Shown piece after piece: positions 17,177 through 24,685 of a DNA stretch of 34,308 nucleotides. Both the position numbers and the translations under genes were made by a program. The notes under the pieces are model-generated. The model saw only the letters and a program-made list of their open reading frames with translations, searched no databases and was not told the origin of the DNA. How positions within the stretch are numbered: the first letter of the stretch is position 1; the number at the start of each line of letters is the position of its first letter. This DNA is from Candidatus Scalindua sp. (GTDB lineage Bacteria > Planctomycetota > Brocadiia > Brocadiales > Scalinduaceae): NCBI GenBank assembly GCA_024654465.1, contig JANLHC010000133.1:1-34308 (forward strand). The letters are read 5' to 3'.

Positions 17177-18174
17177 TTCCACCACCTTGCTTTCAGTGAT
17201 TGTCCCATAAGATTGAAAACAATTGCTTCTTGAATTTTGTATTCCTCATGTTGTCCCAACATATTCTTACCGGCAATTTTTCCCTGTTCCAACGCGTTAG
17301 GCAGTCCAAAATTAATCCAGTAATCTTTAATGCCGGGATGATAAATTTCTACACAATCTCCAGCCGCGTAGATGTCTTTCTGAGATGTTTCCAGTTTTAC
17401 GTTCACTAAAATACCCAGTTTTTTTTCTATGGCAGAACCTTCTATACATGAGATATTTGGCTTATAATAATCCCAGGCAAAGACAATATCAGCCGTTAAC
17501 ATCGTTTGCTGTATTGATTCGACCTTGTAACCGTGATCTGACTCTTCTATAGAAACAATCTGGTCTGCGGTTATGATTTCTATTCCCTTTTCTTCCAGAA
17601 ACTCATGTAATTCACCTTCAAAATTATATTCATCCAGGGCAAATGTTGCCCGTTCTCCTTTGGTGATATAAGTAACCTGCTTTCCAAGGTTGCGCAACAT
17701 ACAGATCAAATCAAGGCAGCTTACGCCATCTCCAAAAACAACGCACTTCCGGATTTCAGGTAACTTTTCTTTTAATACCAGTGTATCGTATAAAGAATAA
17801 TAGAAGTGGATGTATTTCTTGTATGGTTGTAACACAAGTCCCAGTCCGGGACTGCCGCCGGTAGCAATGAGGAGTTTATCGTAATGCACAACTTCGTTAT
17901 GAAAGAGTTTAATCTCTTTTTTCGAAGGATCAATGGCTTTTACCCATGTACCGTTACGAAGTCTGATTCCCAACTCTTTCAACATGCTCATTGGGAAGAA
18001 AAATAATTCTTTTCTTCTTATGGAGTTACACAGAAATTCCGATAACAAATAGCGCTTGTATGGTAAAAACAATTCATCCCCGATTACCACAACTTCCGCA
18101 TTCCTGTCCAACTCCTTGATGGTTTTGGCGGCGGTGATCCCTGCTACTCCTGCACCAATAATAACATGTTTCAT
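17173..18174 (-). CDS. FAD-dependent pyridine nucleotide oxidoreductase-like protein
   Basis: The 333-residue protein has an N-terminal FAD motif (HVIIGAGVAGITAAKTIKEL), the ATG-type motif LLIATGGSPG near 105, and the closing FAD motif KDIYAAGDCVEIY. The middle nucleotide-binding motif reads VVFGDGVSCLDLICML, where the third glycine of GxGxxG is replaced by cysteine, so NAD(P)H binding may be altered. The family includes rubredoxin and nitrite-reductase NADH reductases and ferredoxin reductases. There is no redox CxxC of the thioredoxin-reductase kind. It overlaps the upstream gene and korA by four bases each (ATGA), so it is co-translated with them. It probably relays electrons between the GltD-like protein and KorAB or ferredoxin. 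The exact donor is unknown. Confidence 0.85.
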   Translation of the reverse strand: MKHVIIGAGVAGITAAKTIKELDRNAEVVVIGDELFLPYKRYLLSEFLCNSIRRKELFFFPMSMLKELGIRLRNGTWVKAIDPSKKEIKLFHNEVVHYDKLLIATGGSPGLGLVLQPYKKYIHFYYSLYDTLVLKEKLPEIRKCVVFGDGVSCLDLICMLRNLGKQVTYITKGERATFALDEYNFEGELHEFLEEKGIEIITADQIVSIEESDHGYKVESIQQTMLTADIVFAWDYYKPNISCIEGSAIEKKLGILVNVKLETSQKDIYAAGDCVEIYHPGIKDYWINFGLPNALEQGKIAGKNMLGQHEEYKIQEAIVFNLMGQSLKARWWK

Positions 18175-19847
18175 TTCTCCTCCACCGTTTCAAGCTTGTA
18201 TTTGGAGATGGAAATGCAATCCACCGGGCAGGCACGAACGCAGTTTCCGCATCGGATGCATTTATCGTTATCTATAGTAATGGCCTCTACTTCACTCCAT
18301 TTTTTTGTTTCTACATAATTTAAATTCCCGTCTTCGGTAACCTCTATATCCTTTGCCATCTTGATACAATCCACCGGCATCACATCGATGCAGGCCAGAC
18401 AGTAGATGCAGCGGCTGATGTCTATCTGGTAATTATAATGGCAGAGATAACACCGTTTAGCTTCAGTAATAGATTTTTCTTTTGAATATCCGGTTTCTAC
18501 CTCTCTGTTTTTAATTGTTCTGTCACGCATGGAAGTTGTGTCCATGGGTTGGACAGGAATAAAATCATAATCTCGTTTTCTTCCGGTATCTTTTACCTCA
18601 CTAATATGGATAGTGTCTTGAAAACCTTTTATACCCGATAGCTGTATATGAACTTCCCTGGCGACCTTACGTCCATCTGCCACAGCTTCGATAACCGTAG
18701 AAGAACCGTTCCTGAAATCACCGGCTATGGAAAAATCATGCTTCAGTTCAACATTTTCAGTTTCCACAATTTTTTCATCGGCTTCCTGTCCAACGGCAAA
18801 TATAACGGTATCAGCTTCCACGACAAATTCAGACCCTTCTATTGGGGTTATTGAACGGTCTTTGTTAATAGAATTGTGAATGAATTGTATGCCTGTGACT
18901 ATTCCTTCATCATTGGAAATCATGCTTACAGGTGAAGCTAAAAATAGTGTGCCAATTCCTTCTGCCTCCATGACTTCAAGTTCATGTGCGCCGACATACA
19001 TATCGTCTTTCGTACGGCGGTAAGCTAACGTAATATTTTTGGCTCCCAGCCGGTAGGACATACGAGTACAATCCACGGCAGTAAACCCACCACCGATTAC
19101 GACGACCTTTTCTAACGGTATATCTAACTCTTCCCTGTTTGCGGCTATCAGGAAATCAAGGCCCCAATATACACCCTTACTGTCGATACCGGGAACAGTG
19201 GTTTGTTTAGGATTTGCGCATCCGCCTGCCAGTATAACCGCATCATAATCTTTTCTCAGTTTTTCAATATCCCTGACATCTTCAACCCGGACATTGGTCT
19301 TGATCGTTACACCCAGATCGGTAATCGATTTTACATCTTCGGCTACCACGTCATACGGCAGCCGGAATTGAGGAATACCGTATCGCAACATTCCACCGGG
19401 CTGGTCGAATTGTTCCAGTATTGTTACCTGGTATCCCTTTAAGGCCAGGTCATTGGCTGCGGTTAATCCGGACGGGCCAGCTCCGATTACGCAAACCTTT
19501 TTGCCGTTAGATTTAATTTCCGGATTTACCGGTCCCATTCCATAATCAGCCGCCGCGCGCTTAAGGAAACATATTGACACGGGATCGCCAAGTCCATCCC
19601 AACCGTGTCGACAGGCAGGCTCGCAAGGGCGGTCACAAACACGGCCCAATACACCGGGCAATATATTTTCCATTCTATTGATACGGTATGCTGTTTTGTA
19701 ATCACCATCCTTGATAGCCTGGATGTAGCCCGGAATATCTGTCATGGCGGGGCAGGCAGCGCTACAGGGTATATTTACGTCTATCCACTTTCTGTCTAAT
19801 TTATCGGTTGAGACATACGTGTCATTTTCTCTGTTTTGCGTTTCCAT
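18171..19847 (-). CDS. GltD-like NAD(P)H flavoprotein with C-terminal ferredoxin domain
   Basis: The 558-residue first gene of the kor operon. The N-terminal Fe-S domain has PCSAACPAMTDIPGYIQAI (C28, C32) and CDRPCEPAC (C71, C75, C79). FAD motif VIGAGPSGLTAANDLALKGY and NAD(P) motif VVIGGGFTAVDCTRMSYRLG follow, as in glutamate synthase small subunit and NfnB. The C-terminus has an extra CxxC (C466, C469) and two ferredoxin motifs. The first reads CIYCLACIDVMP (C480, C483, C486, with Met490 where the fourth cysteine is expected). The second, CIRCGNCVRACP (C530, C533, C536, C540), is intact. It likely passes electrons between NAD(P)H and ferredoxin for KorAB. It is not a glutamate synthase, as no large subunit is nearby. 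Confidence 0.9.
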   Translation of the reverse strand: METQNRENDTYVSTDKLDRKWIDVNIPCSAACPAMTDIPGYIQAIKDGDYKTAYRINRMENILPGVLGRVCDRPCEPACRHGWDGLGDPVSICFLKRAAADYGMGPVNPEIKSNGKKVCVIGAGPSGLTAANDLALKGYQVTILEQFDQPGGMLRYGIPQFRLPYDVVAEDVKSITDLGVTIKTNVRVEDVRDIEKLRKDYDAVILAGGCANPKQTTVPGIDSKGVYWGLDFLIAANREELDIPLEKVVVIGGGFTAVDCTRMSYRLGAKNITLAYRRTKDDMYVGAHELEVMEAEGIGTLFLASPVSMISNDEGIVTGIQFIHNSINKDRSITPIEGSEFVVEADTVIFAVGQEADEKIVETENVELKHDFSIAGDFRNGSSTVIEAVADGRKVAREVHIQLSGIKGFQDTIHISEVKDTGRKRDYDFIPVQPMDTTSMRDRTIKNREVETGYSKEKSITEAKRCYLCHYNYQIDISRCIYCLACIDVMPVDCIKMAKDIEVTEDGNLNYVETKKWSEVEAITIDNDKCIRCGNCVRACPVDCISISKYKLETVEEK

Positions 19848-20071
19848 TTTACTGTTCCATAGAGTGGAAGATTTTCATACTAATGTAAGAGTTCAATAGC
19901 TATAAGGGGAGGTAAATTAGCTTAAAAATCTTCTTCTTAAGTATTGAAACCTTACAAACTAATAACAAAACCAATATACACCTTTTATACATATAATACA
20001 AAATTTTTTCAGAACTGATTACTTACGAATTTTATTCAAGATCGTCCGTTTCTGTTAATATTATAAGCGGT
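19848..20071. other. Region upstream of the kor operon
   Basis: AT-rich stretch that must hold the promoter of the minus-strand kor operon. No clear -35/-10 pair or operator could be singled out. The end nearest the ferritin-like remnant is probably decayed coding DNA. Confidence 0.3.
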
Positions 20072-20371
20072 ATGCACGCCTTCCAGGAAATGATGCTGGA
20101 AGAAGAAACTCATGTAAAAATGTGATAAGAGGAGTATGCGAGATTGGGTGGAACTGAAGAGATCAATTATAAGCCTCAGGAGCATGGAGGTATCGCATTA
20201 CCAAATCTCAATGCAGACGCAACAGTAGCACTTGATTTAGCAATGACAGGCGAGTTAGCAAGTATAAAGATGTACAGTGACTATGTGGGAAAATACAAGG
20301 AAACCGAAACAGTAAATCTTTATGAACAGTTACCCAATGACGAAATGAAAACACCTTGGATATTGGGATGA
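20072..20371 (+). pseudogene. Ferritin-like protein remnant with two in-frame stops
   Basis: One continuous frame reads MHAFQEMMLEEETHVKM, then TGA TAA (20123-20128), then EEYARLGGTEEINYK and a GGIALPNLNADATVALDLAM stretch, TGELASIKMYSDYVGKY and a normal stop. The E-E-E-x-H helix before the stops, the LGG turn and the later E-x-x-x-I-x-x-Y helix resemble the metal-binding helices of bacterioferritin/Dps-like four-helix proteins. The first half is truncated, and the two stops lie inside what would be one helix. No frameshift is needed, so decay is mostly by nonsense change. An alternative is a short protein starting at TTG 20144, for which a GAGGAG precedes, but that would lack half the fold. 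Confidence 0.55.
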
Positions 20372-20461
20372 AATTTATAAAAATAAATTGTCAAATCATA
20401 ATCTCACTTTTTGGTTTCCCGTGAATCTTAATTTTTATTATAACTTAATAAGGGGATTATC

Positions 20462-20710
20462 ATGGCTGTGAACCGATTAAAGGAATTTCTTGGCAATAAT
20501 AACATTAAGTATATATCTGTTTTTCATTCGCATGCTTACACCGCACAAGAAGTTGCCGCTTGCGCGCACATACCGGGAAGAAAATTAGCCAAAACAGTGA
20601 TGGTTAAAATAGATGGTAAGATGGCGATGGCCGTTTTGTCTGCTTCCGACAAGGTAGATTTTACTCTCGTACAGAAAGCTGTCGGAGCGAGCATTTCAGA
20701 TGATAATTAG
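20462..20710 (+). pseudogene. Truncated YbaK/EbsC-like aminoacyl-tRNA deacylase
   Basis: A good start (AAGGGG before the ATG) opens an 82-residue protein: LKEFLGNNNIKYISVFHSHA, YTAQEVAACAHIPGRKLAKT, VMVKIDGKMAMAVLSASDKV and then DFTLVQKAVGA. This matches the first half of YbaK-domain proteins (usually about 155 residues), which hydrolyse mischarged tRNAs. The conserved second half with the GAMPPFG-type loop is missing. The reading frame ends at TAG 20708-20710, immediately followed by repeat-rich noncoding DNA. It is probably a gene cut short by insertion or deletion rather than a complete small protein. Confidence 0.7.
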
Positions 20711-20735
20711 TCATTTGTTATCTGGCAATTCCTCA

Positions 20736-20868
20736 CACGAAGAACACAAAGGGAAAAGCTATTATCTTTTGTTTTGTTTTTTTAAATCTCGTTTCTTAGT
20801 AAACTCTGTGTCTATATGTGAAATTATCTTTTATCCCATATTTTCTGTTTTCCTTTGTGTTCTTCGCG
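20736..20868. repeat. Inverted repeats flanking a ~90 bp core (MITE-like)
   Basis: The left arm at 20736-20757 includes CGAAGAACACAAAGGG. The right arm at 20848-20868 is its near-exact reverse complement, with one mismatch and one gap. The core is AT-rich and noncoding. No target-site duplication could be identified with confidence, so this could equally be a structured RNA or leftover repeat ends. Confidence 0.5.
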
Positions 20869-20935
20869 TCTTCCCGACTGCCAGCCCGACGTCGTTCTGG
20901 CGGGAGTTGGACCTTGAAGCTACTCCTAGGGTGGT

Positions 20936-20961
20936 TTGCCCTCGACACCTTTTGCCCGGGG
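20936..20961 (+). repeat. Dispersed intergenic repeat, copy B
   Basis: Contains TCGACACCTTTTGCCCGGGG (20942-20961) and matches 13907-13932 with three mismatches over 26 bases. It lies in a GC-rich patch within AT-rich noncoding DNA. Confidence 0.55.
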
Positions 20962-21075
20962 AGCGGTGAGCCTGTATCTCTTCTTTTTTAGTTTCGATCA
21001 TCAGCATTTATCTGTGAAAGTCTGTGGCTAAATAAATCTTTTTTCTATTTTAGTGTCAATTCGTCTCTTTCGCCT

Positions 21076-21582
21076 CTACCTCCCTCGACCACCACCTCTG
21101 CCAGCGCCGCCGCTAAATCCTTTTTTACCACCACCGCCTGATCCTCCTTTGCCGCCGTAAGATTTCCTGCCACCGCCAAATTCTCTTTTGCCACTATCAC
21201 TGCCTCCATGACCTCCGTAACCTCCGCCGCCGCCATATCCTCCTGTGTTACCGCCTCCCTGGCCGCCACCATATCCTCCTGTGTTACCGCCTCTCTGGCC
21301 ACCGCCATATCCTCCTGTGCTACCGCCTCTGAAATTCTCGGTGCGAGGACGGGCCTCATTTACGTTAAGTTCTCTTCCTTTCAGCTCTTTGCCATTCAGA
21401 CCATCGATTGCCGCCTGTCCTTCTGCCTTGGAGGACATCTCCACGAACGCAAATCCTTTTGCCTGGCCACTAAACTTGTCTTTTATAATAGTAGCGGATA
21501 TAACCTTGCCGAATTCTTTGCAGGCCAGATGCAAATCCTCTTCTGTGGTATCGTATGACATATTTCCTACATAAATCTTCAT
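21076..21582 (-). CDS. RRM RNA-binding protein with glycine-rich tail
   Basis: The 168-residue protein starts with one RNA recognition motif: RNP2 IYVGNM at residues 3-8 and RNP1 KGFAFVEM near 43-50, with ELKGRELNVNEARPR closing the domain. From about residue 84 the rest is glycine-, tyrosine- and arginine-rich, built of GGNTGGYGGGQ-like units and ending RGGGRGR. In bacteria such proteins bind RNA and are often cold- or stress-induced; the RGG-like tail is disordered and adds RNA affinity. AAGGA lies upstream of the ATG at 21582. The tail is encoded by a 36-base tandem repeat, so its length may vary between strains. The gene stands alone amid noncoding DNA. Confidence 0.95.
   Translation of the reverse strand: MKIYVGNMSYDTTEEDLHLACKEFGKVISATIIKDKFSGQAKGFAFVEMSSKAEGQAAIDGLNGKELKGRELNVNEARPRTENFRGGSTGGYGGGQRGGNTGGYGGGQGGGNTGGYGGGGGYGGHGGSDSGKREFGGGRKSYGGKGGSGGGGKKGFSGGAGRGGGRGR
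21234..21333 (-). repeat. 36-base tandem repeat inside the RRM protein gene
   Basis: About 2.8 copies of a 36-base unit start at 21234, 21270 and 21306, and differ at only a few bases. They encode 12-residue GGxTGGYGGGQx repeats. The near identity at DNA level suggests recent duplication by slippage or recombination. Confidence 0.8.
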
Positions 21583-22177
21583 TCTGTTTTCCTTTCTAAT
21601 TAATAAATTTGTACTTAATCTGTTATTACTTTTTGTGTTGCAGCAGTAAATAGTTGACTATGTATACTGCTTCGTTACCTATGACACAATAATGGTTTGA
21701 CCTGAGAAACGAAAATCAAGTGGTGAAAGCTCATTAAGACATAAGAAATGCGTATTTTACTTTGCTTTAAGGTTAACAGTGAACGTTAAAGACATGCGAT
21801 GCTAAATACTATCGGCATGTATTGTACCATGTCAATCAGAAAAAAATATATTTTTATTCTAATAATTGCTCTGGTATGGGAAATTCTTCCGGAATAGTTC
21901 TAAACGGTTAGGATTGCACGGCAAGGGTCGCCATCCGGCAGATTGTCGTTTCGGATTTTCTCAGGCAATTGGACCAGCCACGGATTACGGCTATTATGTG
22001 TCAAAATAGTTTGGTTTACTAAGGCAAACGGTGATAAATGCTTTCAGCCCATCTGAACTGTGTTTATTATATATATAGAAATAAATAGTCGCTGTTGTTC
22101 CTGTTATTAAGTAAAGAGAAAAACTATTGTCTTTTGTTTCTTAGCGAACGCTGAGTCTTGGTATGATTACTTATTTT
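21583..22177. other. Long intergenic region with degraded sequence
   Basis: No gene can be supported. At 22118-22160 there is a segment starting GAAAAACTATTGTCTTTTG that resembles 20753-20815, including TTTCTTAG and CTGNGTC further on. On the minus strand, near 21905-22000, a roughly 37-codon open stretch (ending before about 21905) reads NPWLVQLPEKIRNDNLPDGD, which could be the leftover end of a gene, but I cannot assign it. The promoter of the RRM gene must lie at the left end. Confidence 0.4.
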
Positions 22178-22834
22178 TTACATATTTCGAAATATCCCAC
22201 ACTCTTTCCATATATTACATTCCCTTTTTTGATCGGGTCCTTTGGTAATATCAAAATGATTTTGGTTAATTGGCAATTTATTTAAAATAAGATATTCATT
22301 TATTTTACAATGGTCCCAATCTAAAATAGGAAGAACCTGGCATATATCTTTATTATATTGAACAAAATTTGCATTTTTTCTCTCTTCTGTTTCATGACTC
22401 ATGATTCCTCCAAGCCATGCTTTAACTTTTAACTCTTTAAATCCTCTATTCAGCGGTCCATGCTTTATAATAGATACAACCTTATTAAAATAATTTGAAT
22501 CAGGATCACCCCAATTTGGATATTTCTCTTCAATCTCCTTTTTAGAAATTGAGCTTTTATAAATTCTAATATCATATCCTTCGTTTTCCAGATATTTCAG
22601 CATATTATGTGTGCAATCATTGAAATATCCTATATCTACAAATATTATAGGAGGGCAAAAACCTAATGCGTCTCTTGTCAGGTTAGGTAAAACTGCTGAC
22701 GTTTTACCGCCACTCGTTGTTAAAAATAAACCCTCTTTGAAGGTTTCATAAGCCCATATGATTCTTTCTTTGCTTTCTTTTTTGACAAAGCTTTTATTTA
22801 TTTCTTCTAAATCCAGTTTCTCTTCAATGTTCAT
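22178..22834 (-). CDS. CysH-like PAPS reductase/PP-loop protein
   Basis: The 218-residue protein has a PP-loop LTTSGGKTSAVL near residues 38-49 (family SGGxDS, with Lys-Thr here), VDIGYFND after the next strand, GGIMSHETEERKNANF, which corresponds to the conserved arginine-containing loop, and ILDWDHCKINEYLILNKLPI, matching the PAPS reductase W-x-x-x-x-I-x-x-Y signature. It ends KECGIF, like the catalytic ECGLH motif of assimilatory (phospho)adenylylsulfate reductases, but with Phe for His. The CC pairs of the Fe-S type APS reductases are not seen. A role in sulfate assimilation is possible, and so is a related adenylyl-transfer role. No other sulfur gene is adjacent, and its surroundings are noncoding. 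Confidence 0.75.
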   Translation of the reverse strand: MNIEEKLDLEEINKSFVKKESKERIIWAYETFKEGLFLTTSGGKTSAVLPNLTRDALGFCPPIIFVDIGYFNDCTHNMLKYLENEGYDIRIYKSSISKKEIEEKYPNWGDPDSNYFNKVVSIIKHGPLNRGFKELKVKAWLGGIMSHETEERKNANFVQYNKDICQVLPILDWDHCKINEYLILNKLPINQNHFDITKGPDQKRECNIWKECGIFRNM

Positions 22835-22939
22835 AAGTAATGCTTATAATTAAATTGGAAAAATCTAAAAAAAGTAAGTTACCCCTCCCTACTGACAAAT
22901 ATTATGATATGATATTATGTGAAGATTATTTTAAATGAT

Positions 22940-24634
22940 TTACATGAGTTTATATTTGGGACCACCATTTCCTTCAGGTACAGTCCATCTGATATTGTCA
23001 AACGGGCACTTTCTTTGACAGGTCTTACAGTGAACACAATTTGAGGGATTAGCCGGACGGGTATCAATTCCAATCTTCTCATAGACCCCGGCAGGACAAA
23101 ACGTTATACAAGCTCGATTAAATAGAGAGTCACATTGATTAATACAAAGGCTGGGGTCTAAAATACTTAGATGTGACGGCTGTTCTTCCCTGTGTTCTGT
23201 GACAGCCAATGCGACAAAAGTAGGCTTGTCAAATTCGCCGGGAGTATAAAAGGTAAACTTCCTGGAGGTCATAGTTTTATAATCTTTTTCCATAGTAAAC
23301 CTGGGAAGAAGATTGCCAGCGATTGAGAGTGGTACACCTATTGCCTGGCCAAATCTTGCAACTATTGCACGGAAATTTCTGGCTGATTTCATCTCATCCA
23401 TCACGGAATTACTTTCCAGCTTTCTGGTATATTCATCAGCAGCTTTCTCTGGGGTTTCCAAGCACTTAATTGCTGCATTGCCTGCGAGTGCGCCTGATTC
23501 TATAGCATTATGTAGTCCCTTTATTTTTTTCATATTTACAAAACCGGCACTGTCTCCAATTATCATTACATTCTTGTAGCCGACAGTTTTCATTGTTTTT
23601 TCATCAGAGCCTGATGGTAAGTAACGAGGTACAGCATAGTATCCACCTTCGGGAATCATCTTTACACCAGCTTCAATAATTTCCCCCCCATCAACGTACT
23701 CTCGGATAACGGTATGCTGCTTGAAATCTTCGAGTGCTTTTTGCGGATTAAAGTTATAATACTTCCAGTCTGCCCCGGCAATTATACCAACAGCAATTTC
23801 GTTTTCACCGCAGCTATACGCGAATCCGCCACCAAAAATTGCAGGTCCAAATATTGGCAACCATAATGGAAACCCCATCGTATGAATTACACGATTGTCA
23901 CCGAACGATTCATACTTCTGTTGACTTACTCGTATGATTTCTTTAACGCCAACCGAAAATACTTGATCGTTCTTACGGTTAAGACCAGCCTTTACGACAA
24001 AATCTTCAGTGACAAGACCATCCGTTCCTTCGGCAAGGATTATGATATCTGCCGTAATCGTTTCGCCCTCAATGTAATTTGGTTGCGGGTTTCCCTCTTT
24101 GTCAAGCCCCTGATCTACAAGCTTAACTCCATGAGCTTTCCTATTGTCCTGATCGTATAAGATTTCCTTTACACCAAAGCCTGTATAAATTTCGATACCC
24201 AATGATAAGGCAATTTCACCCAGTAACCTTGTTAACTTGCTTATTGAAACTATGGAATTGCCGTCATTACAGATTTCACCAAATGATAATCCTAATTTCT
24301 TGCAAATCTTCATCAGGAATGAAATATTAACTGCAAGTTCCTTTCCCAGGAGGAGTTGCACTTCATCGTCTTTTACCTCTCTTCCCAGGATACTATCTGC
24401 TCCTTTTATGGTACGCCAATCCGGTCTGGCTTCGTCAAGCAGGCGTTTTAACGAAGCCGTTTCCAAAACAGCTCCAGACAAGTTATGGTTCCCGACAGCC
24501 TCTCCTTTTTCCAGCACCGCAATGTCTGCATCTTTATTTGCACTTCTTGCTGCAATTGCGGCAGCAAGACCAGCAGGCCCCGCGCCAACAACAAGAATTG
24601 AAATGTGTGTATTATCCTTTTCTTTTATTTCCAT
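22940..24634 (-). CDS. ETF:quinone oxidoreductase, FixC-like with FixX-like ferredoxin tail
   Basis: Moves electrons between electron-transfer flavoprotein and the membrane quinone pool. The 564-residue protein (ATG at 24634 preferred over the TTG at 24643) has the FAD motif VVGAGPAGLAAAIAARSANK, then VLEKGEAVGNHNLSGAVLE, IILAEGTDGLVTEDF and a long ETF-QO core with MIPEGGYYAVPRYLPSGSDE and VMIIGDSAGFVNMKKIKGLH. The C-terminal 60 residues form the ferredoxin part: ACITFCPAGVYE and NCVHCKTCQRKCP, then WTVPEGNGGPKY. This fuses what Fix operons split into fixC and fixX. It lies 51 bases downstream of the fused ETF gene on the same strand, so the two form a functional pair. Confidence 0.95.
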   Translation of the reverse strand: MEIKEKDNTHISILVVGAGPAGLAAAIAARSANKDADIAVLEKGEAVGNHNLSGAVLETASLKRLLDEARPDWRTIKGADSILGREVKDDEVQLLLGKELAVNISFLMKICKKLGLSFGEICNDGNSIVSISKLTRLLGEIALSLGIEIYTGFGVKEILYDQDNRKAHGVKLVDQGLDKEGNPQPNYIEGETITADIIILAEGTDGLVTEDFVVKAGLNRKNDQVFSVGVKEIIRVSQQKYESFGDNRVIHTMGFPLWLPIFGPAIFGGGFAYSCGENEIAVGIIAGADWKYYNFNPQKALEDFKQHTVIREYVDGGEIIEAGVKMIPEGGYYAVPRYLPSGSDEKTMKTVGYKNVMIIGDSAGFVNMKKIKGLHNAIESGALAGNAAIKCLETPEKAADEYTRKLESNSVMDEMKSARNFRAIVARFGQAIGVPLSIAGNLLPRFTMEKDYKTMTSRKFTFYTPGEFDKPTFVALAVTEHREEQPSHLSILDPSLCINQCDSLFNRACITFCPAGVYEKIGIDTRPANPSNCVHCKTCQRKCPFDNIRWTVPEGNGGPKYKLM

Positions 24635-24685
24635 TATTATCAAAAATTGACGGTTTAAGATTGATATCCTTTAATTATCTCGATA

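Larger units (their letters stand above)
20711..21075. other. Repeat-rich noncoding region
   Basis: No gene is seen. The region contains a 21-22 base inverted repeat (20736-20757 and 20848-20868), a copy of the intergenic repeat shared with 13907 (20936-20961), and a GAAAAGCTATTATCTTTTG segment resembling 22118-22136. It directly follows the truncated YbaK gene and looks like accumulated fragments of mobile or repetitive DNA. Confidence 0.5.

Noticed and set aside
20700-20969. 89-residue open frame across the repeats
   Set aside because: Runs through inverted repeats and a dispersed repeat copy; translation is low complexity with no ribosome binding site.
21234-21333. 36-base repeats as a CRISPR array
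   Set aside because: Units are directly adjacent without unique spacers and encode an in-frame glycine-rich tail.
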